Shown piece by piece: positions 25,001 to 35,096 of a stretch of 64,000 nucleotides of DNA. The position numbers and the translations under genes are program-made. The stretch is taken from assembly GCA_958450365.1 (NCBI GenBank), contig CAUEEP010000737.1, forward strand, positions 2,531,501 to 2,595,500, given 5' to 3'. How positions within the stretch are numbered: position 1 is the stretch's first letter; every line of letters begins with the position of its first letter. Below the pieces are notes generated by a model, which was given only the letters and a program-made list of their open reading frames with translations, did no database searches and was not told the DNA's origin. Source of the stretch: Mesorhabditis belari (taxonomy: Eukaryota; Nematoda; Chromadorea; Rhabditida; Rhabditidae).

Positions 25001-28000
25001 ATTGGAATGATCGGATGAGAACTGATGATTTGAGTATGGTGGTTTTCCAAAATTGATCCTTTTTAGAAAACGTATTAATCAAGAAAGAATATTGTACTTA
25101 CATAGTTACATAGTTACTCAGCTTTTGATTCCCCCAAACCCGAGACCTCGATGGCCGACTGGCTAAGAGCCCTGTTTCTCAGTTGAGATTTTAGTCGCGA
25201 GGTCAAGGGGTTTTCATCCAATCAGCTCAATTTTTTATCATTGACTAAGCCTTTTGATTCTTTATCGAATTGCATCAAAATTGGAATGGATGAGAACTGA
25301 TGATTTGAGTACGGTAGTTTTTCAAAATTGATCCTTTTTAGAAAACGTATTAATCAAGAAAGAATATTGTCCTTACAATTTGTGCCTTTTTCTGTTCTGT
25401 AATCTGTTTCACTCGACGCGCGTTCAACGCCTCGCGCACTGTTGGCTCGTGGGGATCTTGATGGACAAGCTGGAAAACTTTCTTTTAATTATATAATGGA
25501 AAAGCTACAGTGATCCGTTCACTCACCGTCATCGTCGAGTGTCCATTTGTTGTTTGAGGGAATTTTGTCGCTTTTGGGGACTCTTTCATTGGCTTTGTTG
25601 GGGGAACACTGGAATTTTGAAAATTTAACGGTTAAAGAGCTAGCTAACCTCGAAAAAGACCTCAATTGGGAAGCTACCGAGCTCGACAAACTGAATATCT
25701 CTTTATATTTGATTGTTATTTGTTTGGTTTACTCATTAACGATTTGTCGATATTCATTTCTCATCAAATTGTCTTGTTCGGTTGTCTCGAAAAGTTCACA
25801 CAAATGATCGAAACGATCCTCGGAAATTATTCTGAAAAGAATGAAAATTGGCGATTAAATAACAGTTACGAGGCCTTTAGTCAGCTTTTGATTCGCTCAA
25901 GCAAAAGGCCGCCATGGCCGAGTGGCTAAGGGTCCTGTTTCTGAGTCGCGAGGTCAAGGGTTCAATCCCGTCGGCTGGATTGACATGTCTTTTTCTGATT
26001 TATTTGCTTTTTTTCTTTCGTGGTTGTGTTTTGTTTGTACCACATTCTTGTAAATAAATGTTTTTTTAAAAACTTACCCAATAAAAACATTATCCTGTGT
26101 GGGTACGGGTTTCATTGCATTCGAGAATCGCCATCTCATCATGCCTATTGTCCTTGCAACCACTTGACTTCGATAGTTCATCTCGCATAACCACGCCCAT
26201 TTCTCGAGAATCACATTTTCTAGAGTTACATTTTTGTTTTTGTTTTTTGTTCTTTTCTGTGTGTACTTTGTGCTCAAAAATCGACTCTACTTTGTGTACT
26301 TTGTGCTCAAATTCTAAACACACTCTTTCCGGCGTACCGAGTTCAACATTTTTGCGAAAGAAAAACCACGCGAATCGTTTCCATAAGAAAATGTGGAATT
26401 GGAAGGCGCTGGAAAGAAAGCGTTTACAACGTCGAGCACAAAATAAGCCAACTGTAATCCTGCTTCTGTGCGGGATAAAATCTCTCCTCACAAAAGAGCA
26501 CTTGTTTAATTGCTCATTTTTCGGTTTGAAATTTCAACTCTACAGTCGAGTTTCCCAAAAATCTCCTATCAAAAACATTAATTTCCTTTCACAAATCCAG
26601 TGATCTGTGGCTAATTTTTGTTTGCCAGATATTTCTATGATTTCTAAAAGTGTTCAAAGATTAGCTCAAAAATAACTGCCAGATTATCTCTTTTTTTCTT
26701 CAAAGCTAATAAAGAAAAATATCAGCATGATTTGCTCTGAGTAATGTTATAATTTAGTTTAATAAATCTTTTGTTTTTTTGAGTAGGTGCTTTTCAGCAG
26801 ATGTTATTGAAGAAATTGAATAGATTTTTTGCGCTAATCATGACTCAAAAATGTTTTTCGAAAAATTCTAAATAAGAAACTTGAAAGCCCTTTTCAATGT
26901 TCACGAAAGTTGCAACTTTCGTCATCTTCTTCTGACATCTTCTGCAACTTTCCTCATCTTCTGACACTCACCAAAATAGCAAGCACTTCGCGTGGACTTT
27001 GTGCTCGAGAATTTTAAACGCACTTATTCTAGTGTACCAGAAAAAGTAAGTTTTTAGAGTTGAAGCTGAGAAAATCTCATTCAGAAATTTCATTTTCAAC
27101 GATAGATTTCAGTGGGATTTGTTTTTTTTTGCAAAAAATGAAATTCGAAACTCACACACGAAATGGCAAAAGAAAATTCGTCAATTTTTGATTCATGGGG
27201 GATATTTTTAGATTTCATTTAAAAATTTGAAGCCCACCCAGCCTTACCTGTCAATCCAGAGCATTTCATCCCATCACCGAGCAATTCGGCTATCGATTTG
27301 AACTTGATCATGTTCTTCCCGATTTCTTTCGCTTGGAGAATTTGCGGCGAAGTTGGTTGGAGTTGAGCGACGCTGGAACAAGAAGAGAATCATCAAGAAA
27401 TTCTCTTCTTCATTCAACAACCTTTCTTTTTGTTGGAGACTGTAGATAACCCTACGGCATAGCCAGAGAAGCTTATTAGTATTAGGAATGCTTGAAAATT
27501 GAGTCAGATCGAGATTAGGGTTAGAATGGTTTGACCCTGTACTCGCCTAGTCCATAAAGTACTTGAGCCATGCTTGAATCTTGCTCCTAGTCTAGCTTGG
27601 ATTAATTCTAGGACCTAGGACTAGGAGTCTAGGAGCTAGAATTAACCCTAGGAGCCGGCTAGAACCTATGGTCCAGTCTTGGCCGATTCAACCGATCCAA
27701 CCGATTCAACCGATTCAACCAATTCAACCGATCCAACTTGATATCTTTCAAGCTAAACCCTGGCTTATCCTGGGTTTACTATTAGCCTAGCAGGTCTAAC
27801 CTGATCTGGCTGAGCTAGATTTACTCTGGTCGAGTGTTTACAGGACCTAGACCAGGCTAGATCCAATGCCACTCAGGCACTATCAACCTCAGTCAAAACT
27901 CATTCCTGACTTGTCCTGGACAGACTTGGGCTTCTAGCCTAGCCTAGCTTACATAGATCATAAAAACAATGAAGGTTTTATATCCATTTATTCACTTACC

Positions 28001-31000
28001 CTCTTTGATCCACGAGCGTAATGAGAATTCCACGAAAAGGCTCTGACCATTGTGGATGGACCTGGAATTGTAAAGATTGCAAGGGATCAAAGTTTCCGAG
28101 TTATTTTGGTTCTTTGGCTATAAATGGAAGTGGTCATTTAATGCAAATTCGTCCTTGTGTGCCCACCCAAAATGACTTCATTTAATTGAGAGAAACGAGG
28201 GAAAAGAGAAGCTGAAGCTCGTTCAAAAAATAATAGAAAAATGGATCTTTGTCTGTGTGTTTTGGTAGATAAGAGTTTTTTAATGAGAATTTGTGGAATA
28301 TGGGAAAGAAAGGGTAGAGTTTAGTTGGGAAACAGCTAAGCTAAACAGCTAGGTTGACTCCATTTTCTAAAGTGTGAACAATTAGGAAAAAATTCTTCAC
28401 TAGAAAAATCCGCCTTTAGGGTCTTAGGTGGATTTTTCTGGCCAAGTCCCGCTGTGGCCGTGGCGCAGCCGAGAGCGCGCCTGTCTACAGCCCACAAGAA
28501 TGGGTTTCTTGCTTTAGATAACCGACTTCAAATATATCAAGTTCACGTCTGCCTACTTTACGACTTCAAACTGGCCAAAACAGTCGCGGAATCCCATCGA
28601 GATTTGATCAAAGCATTTGGGAATGATGTATTGTTTGAAAGCCGATGCCGAGCCTGGTTCCAACGCTTTCGGAATGATGATGAAAGTCTTGAGGATGATC
28701 AACATTCTCGTCGACCTCAAGCGGTAGACAACGATATTTTAAGGACTGCAATCGAATCGGATTCATGTCAAACGACGCGTGAACTTGCTCAACAGTTTCT
28801 ATGTTCCAATTCTACTATTGATGGGCATTTCCACGCTATTGGAAAGACGATCAGATGCGGGAAATGGCTTCCTCACGAGTTAAGCAGTGCAAACAAGGCT
28901 TCATGGGTCGCTATTGCCGGAATTCCCATCCGCCACGCTAAAGATCATGACTTTTTTGATTCTCTCGTTACTGGAGATGAGAAGTGGATCTATTTTGATA
29001 ATACTATTCGAAAACGGCAATGGTTAGGACCAGGAGAGCGGTCAAATCCAACCATGAAACCGGGCATTTATGGGAAAAAGATCATGCTCTCAGTAGGGTG
29101 GAATAACAAGGGTCTTGTGTATTTCGAGCTTCTACAACCCGGCCAAACAGTCACATCAGACCTCTACAAACAGCAACTTGATCGGGTAAAACTATGGTAT
29201 TGGGAGAGACGTAGCTGATTGGTAAAGCGTTTAGTAAATGATAAGCATATAAATGGTAAGCAAGAGGTCACAGGTTTGAATCTCATTCGCACATTTTGTG
29301 TGGAGCGTTCTCCAGCGTTTAAAACTAGTACAGAACTAAAAGTTGATTTAAAAATCCAATAAAAGTTTCATCGAGTACTCTTTCTCACATAGTAGTACTC
29401 TTTCTGTAGTACTCTTTCTGTAGTACTCTTTCTGTAGTACTCTTTCTGTAGTACTCTTTCTGTAGTACTCTTTCTGTAGTACTCTTTCTGTAGTACTCTT
29501 TCTGTAGTACTCTTTCTGTAGTACTCTTTCTGTGGTACTCTTTCTGTAGTACTCTTTCTCACATTTCTAATCCCATTAAAAATCCCATTAGGTACTATTT
29601 TTATCTAGTTCATCTAGTTCCTGAAAGAATTTAGAAACATTGTTTTTGGGAGAAGACGAGATAGAAAAGGAGAAAACGAGAAAACGAGATCCAAGCCCCG
29701 CCCCATTTCCTCTGTTTCTCTCCTATAAAGACCCAAAAATGAAAATGGAAAAGAGAATTTGAGGACGAGTAATTTCGTAGTCCATCTTTTTCTTTAGACT
29801 CATTAGAGAGTTTTCTTCGTTGACGATTATTTGAAGCAACGATTATTTAAAGCAACGATTATTTAAAGCTAATTATCCTCGATACAATGTTCAACAAAGT
29901 ATTCATTTTCTTTGCTTTCCTTATAGCATTCGTAAGTTTTTTTTTGTGACTTTTTAGAATTTAGAATTCTAGAATTTCTAATTGGGGAAGTTAGCGTCAC
30001 AAAAATCAGATCTTTTTCGTATTTCATTGTAACCATATTCTGTAAATTTAGCATGGGAAATGTTGAAAAATAGACTGACAAGACGGGGGTGGGACAAATG
30101 CGACCTTTTTTTTGCGCACCTGGACATTTGCGCACCTTTTTTTGCCGGAAAAGGCCTTAGGCAAGGCCGTAGAGCTTCCTAAGGCCTTTTCCAGCAAAAA
30201 AAAAGGTGCGCAAATGTCCAGGTGCGCAAAAAAAAGGTCGCATTTGTCCCACCCCCGACGAGACAATGTTTTTTATGGAATATTCTTTTGAAAGTCTATA
30301 AAAGTTTTTCTTAAAAGTTATTGTACTAAAAGGTTTTGTTTTATTAATACAGTAGTATTTCTCATCAATCTAATGGTTATGTTTTCTAATACTTTCTAAA
30401 ATTGTTTCCTAATTACGTAGCTAGCTTAGCTATCAGTCTAGCTAGCTTAGCTATTGTCTAGCTAGCTTAGCTATCAGTCTAGCTAGCTTAGCTATCAGTC
30501 TAGCTAGTTTAGCTACTCTAGTCAAATCTATAACTATATATATAACTCAGTATTCTGATTAAATCTTACAATTAAGCCTTGTTATATATAAGCAATGTTT
30601 CCTACCGTACATACTGTAATAGTACGCCACCGACCATAATGACGGTGCGGAGTGTTGCGTAGTCTAGCTTTGGACGAGTTTTTCTTGACACTGGTTTATG
30701 CTACAATGCGCGCTTAGGTATCAAAAAATAGCTGAAATTCAGGGCTATTTTTTGAAAGTATAGGAGATTTGAAAAAAGAAATACTAAAAGATTTTGCGAC
30801 TACGCGACTGTACGAGGGGGGTGGGGTACTATTAAAGTATTTACAGGATGTATTTCTTATCTCTATTCTTTAGTCACTATCGATTGTTTGGGAACCACCG
30901 GAGGATCTTTTCCTTCTCAATCCAGTGGCTAACAAAAGGGAAAGTCGATTCGATTTTGTGAGTTTTTTTTAGAGAAAATTCTGTAACTTAAAGCAATCTA

Positions 31001-34000
31001 AACATGCGAATTTAGTTCTAGAAATCAAAAGAAAAGCCTTTTTTTTGTTCTAGAAGTGGGGGCGGTCCTTAGGGAAATTTTTGAGTAAATTGTAATTCAA
31101 AAAACGAAAAACGTAATCAATTCATAATCAAATTTGAGAATTGGGAATATCTTTTTGTTTAATTGAATATTTTATAGATTTGTCTTTTTCCCAGGGGATT
31201 TCTTGGGAAAATCGGGGAAAATGAGAAGAAAAGAGACAAAGAGGCAAATAAAAACTGCACTGTTAAAAGATCTGACTGGGGAAAGAGATCTATTTGAATA
31301 AAAGATATGAAATAAATATTATCAACTAGTAGACAGTATAGTACAGTAAAAGGGATTGAAAGTAATGAGCTTTGAAAGTAATCAACTTTGACAGTAAGGA
31401 ACTTTGAAAGTAATGAGCTTTGAAAGTAAGGAACTTTGAAAGTAATCAACTTTCCATTCGATTATCTATTCGACAAAGCTCAGTCAATTCTCACAATTGA
31501 GCTGATCAAATGGATCAATTAAATTGGTTACTTTCGAAAATAGTTGTAGCTGAAGTTGTAGCGAAAATAGTTGTAGCACAATTGAGCTGATCAAATGGAA
31601 ACTGCTTTGGTTACTTTCAAAAAATAGTTGTATTTTAGAAAACTCGTTAATTGAGAGATCTAGGCTTTTTTCTTTTGCTAAAACTTACAAACGCAACTTC
31701 TCTAATGCATTGAATTTAAAAAGAATTCAAGTGATTTTTTTCAATTAAATTCTGGAAAAGATGGGCTAAAAATTACAAATTTATGACCTAATTTAGGTCT
31801 TTGTCTTTAACAAAAAACACAATTTCTCTTTAACTTTTCTAATTAGAGAATCTTTCTCGGCTTAGGTCTTCTTATTCTAAAATTACAGCCATATTCCCCT
31901 GAAGAAGATCAATTGCCCGTCATTCATCGCTGGATCTTCAAGAGAAGCGTCGCAAAGAAAGTTTAAATGAAAATTTGCCTATCATTTACCAATAAAGCAT
32001 ACAAGAGCATAAAAACATCGCCAGTTCACAGAAACGTAAAGTAATCAATTTTTGAAATGGAACTTTAAGATAAACCCCAAACTCATCAGATTCATCGGAT
32101 TCAACAGACATCAGACTTAACTCCTCAGAAAAGGTTGTTGAAACTAGCGCAAATCCAAAAATTGTGCACTGCCGGGACTCGAACCCGCGACCTTTCGCTT
32201 ACCCGGAAATCGTACTAACCATTACACCACGACACACTTCGTTTCCCTTACTCCAGAAGGAGTTAAGGAAGTAATTCACACTATCCAAAACATCTTAAGT
32301 TATCCAAAACATCTTACGATGCAGTAATCTCAAATGATTTAATCCCAAGTAAAGTAATCAGATACAGTAATCTCAAATTGCCTTTCTTTCGTGTTTCTTA
32401 AAACACACCCAAGTCGGTTTCTCGAGTATCTTCGCGTACGGATTCTCGCCTTGTTGAGCGGCCATTCTTTTCTGAAAAAATAAAACTTTTTTGTTTTCAG
32501 ACGACTAAAAGCAATCTTCTTTTTTGTTTAATCTTTTTAAAATCAAAAACAATCTAAAAGTCTTTCATCAAACTTTTCTCCAAAAATAGCCTCTAAATGA
32601 ACCAAATCAAATTTCCGGTCGCTTTGAAGTGAGCCAAGCTTTTGAAAACTTAAAATAAAACAAAACAGGGTTTTGAAAGATAAAGAAAAGACATGTCTAC
32701 TGTAGTTAGTTAAAAAGACATGCCTACTGTAGTTAAAAAGACATGCCTACTTTAGTTTATAGTAATTCTTATTAAAATTCAACTTTCAAAAACAAACCGC
32801 CAAAAGAAAAGTGGTGGAAATGTGGCTGGCGGCGTGTTTCACAAAATTCGTCACTTCGGGCGATTGTGAGATTGAAAGGATTGGATTTGATGAAGTGCTT
32901 GTCGAGGGAAGTGTCTGAAATCAAAATCGAATACTGTAGACAGGCTTACCCATGTAGAATACATTGCGTTTGCACATGCAAACGCATTCTTTCTGATGTC
33001 TTTCTGATACACTTAGCTCTTTAATTCCTCCTATGTTTCTAAATGTTGCTGTGTGAAAATGAAGAATTCGCTGCACCAGAAAGGGTGCGTTTACAATTTT
33101 CACATAGTATATAGTTAGATTCCTATTCGATTTTAAGGGACTGGTGCGAAAGCGGCGCGGCACGCTTTCTAAAGAGTGGATGCGCTACCGTACCCCGCGC
33201 AAAAATTCCCCTTCTGCCATTCTTTTCATTTTTATTTTTCATTTCATGTTGAAATCGTGAATGTTGACGATTTTTTTATGTCAATCTCGCTAAGTTTTCT
33301 TCCCCGCTTCGTAAAATCTATTTTGTTTGCGTTTTTAAAGTACTCCCTCCCCCCCCCTCGTACGTTCTCTCCTTTTTATATTCTTCCGCCCATGTTTCCT
33401 GTTTAAATTCCTAAAATTGTTTTTTTTTGTTTCTCTTTGCTCCCTGCTACAGGGTGGCCCACAATTATCCGCACTCAGTTCAGATTCTCCAGCTTTCTCC
33501 AGTCAATCAATCGACCTAATTCTTTTTTATTATCAAATTGAATATTTCTCCTGCAATGTGTTTTCTGGATTTGACCAGAAAAGTTTCTAAACTTTTGCTA
33601 GAGCACTGCAAAGTTGTGACACGCGTTTCCTATGGCGGAATCGCGATTTCCTGGATTTTGTAACTAGTTTCAATGCCTCAAAATCAAAGAAAACCAGCCT
33701 CATTTACTCCTTTTTACTTCTTATTTCTAAAATCTAGCTCATTTTACTAGACAACAATGAATTTCGATTGGGGATCAAAGTTCAAAGTGTGAATTTGAAC
33801 TGAGTGCGGGTAATTGTGCGCCACCCTGTGCTCTATTGTCTTCGGATCTTTTTTTGTGTGCCGTATAAACTTAGCTTAACCAATTCTCTTTCAACTAAAA
33901 CGCACAAAATCTACCAAATAAAATCAGCGCGATTTCCTTGGGGTTCTTCGATATTGTGTCTAATTATTTTAGAAAAATGATTGGTGAGTAAAAAGGTATT

Positions 34001-35096
34001 GGGTAAGGCTAAATGGTTACTAACTACATGGTAAGTTGTATCTAGCTATTCAGTTGTGTCTAGCTTGAAAGCTTCAGTTTGCTAACGGGACTGTACTGGT
34101 CCTCTATTTCACTACAATACCGCAATAAGTATTCATGGGTAGAGAATATGCTTTGTTTCAAGAAAAGAAAATCCCCTCCGGAAATCTGTTTTTTCTTGCC
34201 AATTCCTTCACTTCTTTATTTTAAGGTGCTCATTTGTTGTTAAAATCTATTCCTATTGATCAATTTGTCCGCTCACTTACCTGTGTCTCATTTTTCTCTT
34301 CTTTATTCTCCATTTTGATCTCCACATCAGCTAGATTGATCGACGTTGTTGCTATCTCTTCATTCGTTTCTTTGTCTTCCGTTTTCTCGTTGTCTTCCGC
34401 AACAATCTCGTCTTTTTCATCAATTCTCATCATCTAAAGGAAAATTTGATTATACAGTCATTTATAGAGTTTATTTTGGGCTTAAAGTTATTCAGTTAAG
34501 ACAAGTTCAATAAGATTCGTTAACTACAAAATTTTCCTCACGTTTTCCTCATTTTTCTCTTCTTTCCCGATGCTTCTCGTAGTGCGCAAGCGTTTCGCCG
34601 GCGATGGACCGATTGGGGAAATCTGCAAATGTTTTTTACTATGTTTTCCGTCTTTTTGTTGTCTTTTAGCAATAAGTTTTAAGAATTCGTGTTCTTCGAT
34701 CACTTTTGAGGTGTACTTTGTGCAAACCTGTAATCACACCTTTCTGGCGCGCTCATTTTCTCTCAACACTATGTTTTTCGATATGAGCTGCACCAGAAAA
34801 GAGATGTTTATATTTTTGAGGCAAAGAGAGGGATTATTGGCTTAGCTGATCAACGAAAGAACAGTAATTAGCGTTGGCTTAATATGACATCAAAAAAGGG
34901 TAATTTGTCGATGGGAAAACTAGATTAATATCTAAAGTAATTTGGAAAGCTACCATAATCTTTAAGAAAAGTTTACGTTAGCATTGAAAAATTTTAAGAA
35001 AAATTTTACGGTAGCCTCAATTCCATTCGTTTTCGTCGTTTGTGCAGCGACGGGCGTTTGCTGTGTGGTCGATCCGCTTGATCTTCGGCGAACCAT
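22082..35096 (-). CDS. Unidentified large multi-exon protein, probably nuclear
   Basis: About 20 exons join in frame. Approximate positions: 35010-35096, 34542-34622, 34282-34435, 32798-32914, 32409-32471, 28000-28061, 27248-27372, 26078-26219, then 25.6, 25.46, 24.83, 24.65, 24.18, 23.45, 23.34, 23.06, 22.86, 22.54, 22.4 and 22.2 kb to the stop at 22082. The start MVRRRSSGSTTQQTPVAAQT follows an acceptor (aaatttttaga). Exon 2 has a basic, nuclear-signal-like SPAKRLRTTRS; exon 3 is acidic. The best folded-looking part is exons 5-8: NPYAKILEKPTWVHPQWSEP, FRGILITLVDQR, GKNMIKFKSIAELLGDG, EKWAWLCEMNYRSQVVARTI. Later exons give helices (TVREALNARRVKQITEQKK; MKSLLNELKATGKSLDE; LMGLRVCAAKLALKPKL) and a Ser/Thr/Ala-rich tail ending FQKALTDLLAAHYK. 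No domain was recognised. Introns are inflated by repeats and host a nested + strand gene. Confidence 0.65.
22560..22697. repeat. Small hairpin repeat inside an intron
   Basis: gtgtcaactttcgaaagct at about 22579 is mirrored by agctttcgaaagttgacac at about 22665, with further pairing of the flanks (cgttt ... aaacg). The loop is about 65 bp. It lies in an intron of the unidentified - strand gene and looks like a short foldback insertion. Confidence 0.6.
23502..24018. mobile_element. Foldback element with tatatgtcgtagccgat ends (517 bp)
   Basis: The left end tatatgtcgtagccgatta is matched by taatcggc... and atcggctacgacatata at the right. A second copy of the terminal motif lies inside the left arm (about 23695, cgtagccgattatgaatgag), and the arms continue with gtgggtctaggagcgtccaa and atcattcaa segments inverted at the right. 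The core is A/T homopolymer-rich. The tip gtcgtagccg is shared with the element at 59962-60330. No coding capacity. Confidence 0.75.
24931..25377. repeat. Direct duplication of about 165 bp with an inserted tRNA-like block
   Basis: gttttcatccaatcagct begins both 24931 and 25210, and the two blocks stay highly similar through ttgatcctttttagaaaac to the end (25098 and 25377). The second copy runs into the functional 5' splice donor of an exon of the unidentified gene (cttac on +), so the first copy carries a decoy donor. The 110 bp between them hold a tRNA-like sequence. Confidence 0.8.
25143..25209 (+). other. tRNA-like sequence (A-box only, degenerate)
   Basis: atggccgactggctaagag is a good tRNA D-arm/A-box of the Ser/Leu type; it is followed by ccctgtttctcag and gtcgcgaggtcaagggg, where the T-arm is damaged. 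A related copy lies at 25908-25979. The preceding 15 bp (cagcttttgattc...) also match, so this is a dispersed repeat rather than two independent tRNA genes. Confidence 0.5.
25908..25979 (+). other. tRNA-like sequence with A and B boxes (Ser/Leu type, probably a pseudogene or SINE)
   Basis: gccgccatggccgagtggct and ggttcaatcccgtcggct match tRNA A-box and B-box consensus. The anticodon stem (ggtcctgtttctgagtcgcg) and acceptor stem do not pair convincingly. Lies in an intron of the - strand gene. Confidence 0.55.
28454..29218 (+). pseudogene. Truncated mariner transposase
   Basis: One open frame of 254 codons. From about residue 25 it matches mariner transposase: N-terminal helix-turn-helix domain (YDFKLAKTVAESHRDLIKAF, WFQRFRNDDESLEDDQHSRR), linker (ELAQQFLCSNSTIDGHFHAI, KWLPHEL) and the start of the catalytic domain (SLVTGDEKWIYFDNT, with the first catalytic Asp in TGDEKW). 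It continues to GLVYFELLQPGQTVTSDLYK, then stops after KLWYWERRS. The second and third catalytic Asp residues of the DD34D triad are missing, so it is inactive. The first 25 codons are unrelated flanking sequence. It sits in an intron of the - strand gene, in opposite orientation. Confidence 0.9.
29392..29559. repeat. 14-bp tandem array, 12 units
   Basis: Unit gtagtactctttct repeated 12 times with almost no divergence (one gtggtactc variant near 29530). The high uniformity indicates a young array. It creates a long but meaningless open frame on the - strand (YYRKSTTERVLQKE repeats). It lies about 500 bp upstream of the nested peptide gene. Confidence 0.95.
29724..29729 (+). promoter_or_regulatory. 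TATA box candidate for the nested peptide gene
   Basis: tataaa within ctctcctataaagaccc, 158 bp upstream of the ATG of the nested peptide gene. Between them (29830-29870) the leader holds three near-copies of acgattatttaaagca. Position and match fit a TATA box, but there is no direct evidence of a transcription start. Confidence 0.45.
29887..31966 (+). CDS. Small secreted peptide precursor (neuropeptide-like), three exons
   Basis: Exons 29887-29931, 30874-30957 and 31889-31966, all phase 0 with good donors (gtaagt, gtgagt) and acceptors (ttctttag, aattacag), give 68 residues. Exon 1 is MFNKVFIFFAFLIAF, a signal-peptide core that runs into SLSIVW. Exon 2 is EPPEDLFLLNPVANKR, then ESRFDF; exon 3 is PYSPEEDQLPVIHRWIFKRS and VAKKV. 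Two Lys-Arg sites (NKR and FKR) would release a 16-residue N-terminal peptide and a 25-residue peptide ending HRWIF. Signal peptide plus dibasic sites is the layout of neuropeptide or small secreted peptide precursors. I recognise no named family. The gene lies inside a large intron of the opposite-strand gene, and intron 1 contains two MITEs. A copy of exon 2 occurs at 57353-57436. Confidence 0.72.
30085..30256. mobile_element. Foldback MITE, hAT-like, family A (172 bp, short copy)
   Basis: Same ends as the element at 11178-11552 (GGGGGTGGGACAAATGCGAC and inverse), with inner arms ttgcgcacctggacatttgc and aaaaggcctta inverted around a short loop. It is flanked by gacaagac (30077-30084) and gacgagac (30257-30264), an 8-bp target duplication with one difference. 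It lies in intron 1 of the nested peptide gene. Confidence 0.88.
30417..30517. repeat. 21-bp tandem array of ctagctagcttagctatcagt
   Basis: About five units of ctagctagcttagctatcag in intron 1 of the peptide gene. The copy of this interval at 57500-57540 has only about two units, so the array length has changed since the duplication. Confidence 0.9.
30605..30846. mobile_element. TA-MITE, copy 1 of 6
   Basis: Starts ccgtacatactgtaatagta next to TA and ends gggtactattaaagtattta-cag. The inner sequence has gacggtgcggagtgttgcgt, gtttatgctacaatg, caaaaaatagctgaa and gcgactacgcgactgtacga, common to all copies. It lies in intron 1 of the nested peptide gene, and its flanks are reused at the 57 kb locus. 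Confidence 0.85.
31363..31452. repeat. 17-bp tandem array in intron 2 of the peptide gene
   Basis: Units of the form aactttgaaagtaa followed by tgag, tcaa or ggaa, about six copies with small differences. Followed at 31490-31625 by two imperfect copies of an approximately 60-bp block (cacaattgagctgatcaaat ... ggttactttcgaaaatagtt). Confidence 0.8.
32164..32236 (-). tRNA. tRNA-like gene or pseudogene, anticodon uncertain
   Basis: On the - strand the sequence has a D-arm (tggtgtaatggttagtacga) and a strong T-arm/B-box (gcgggttcgagtcccggc) at proper spacing, about 72 nt in all. The acceptor stem has two mismatches (tgtcgtg against cagtgca). The anticodon arm (tttccgggtaagcgaaa) lacks a normal U33, so I cannot assign an amino acid; Glu, Asp and Pro tRNAs are the nearest in outline. 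It may be a decayed gene or part of a tRNA-derived repeat. Confidence 0.5.
32955..33112. mobile_element. Foldback repeat of the TACTTTGTGCTC family
   Basis: Arms gtttgcacatgcaaacgcat and, inverted, gaattcgctgcaccagaaag with gggtgcgtttacaattttca, separated by about 80 bp. The arm core (aaacgcat-ccttTct-agtgcactgaattc) recurs at many sites in the right half of the window. Confidence 0.6.
33450..33828. mobile_element. MITE with CAGGGTGG ends (Tc1/mariner-like, 379 bp)
   Basis: Terminal inverted repeats of about 33 bp: cagggtggcccacaattatc ... and its inverse gggtaattgtgcgccaccctg-like at the right. The left end abuts ta; the right is followed by tg, so a TA duplication is not clear. CAGGGTG termini are common in Tc1/mariner-related elements (known); this copy has no transposase. 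Confidence 0.75.
34712..34822. mobile_element. Foldback repeat of the TACTTTGTGCTC family
   Basis: gtgtactttgtgcaaacctg ... tttctggcgcgctcattt forms the left arm; gagctgcaccagaaaagaga ... tttttgaggcaaag is the diverged right arm. It lies in the intron between exons 1 and 2 region of the unidentified - strand gene. Confidence 0.5.

Noticed and set aside
29392..29559. CRISPR-like array of short regular repeats
   Set aside because: The units are contiguous with no spacers, and the sequence is clearly nuclear eukaryotic DNA.
29368..29562. Frame with repeated TTERVLQKEYYRKS
   Set aside because: It is the reverse reading of the 14-bp array at 29392-29559.
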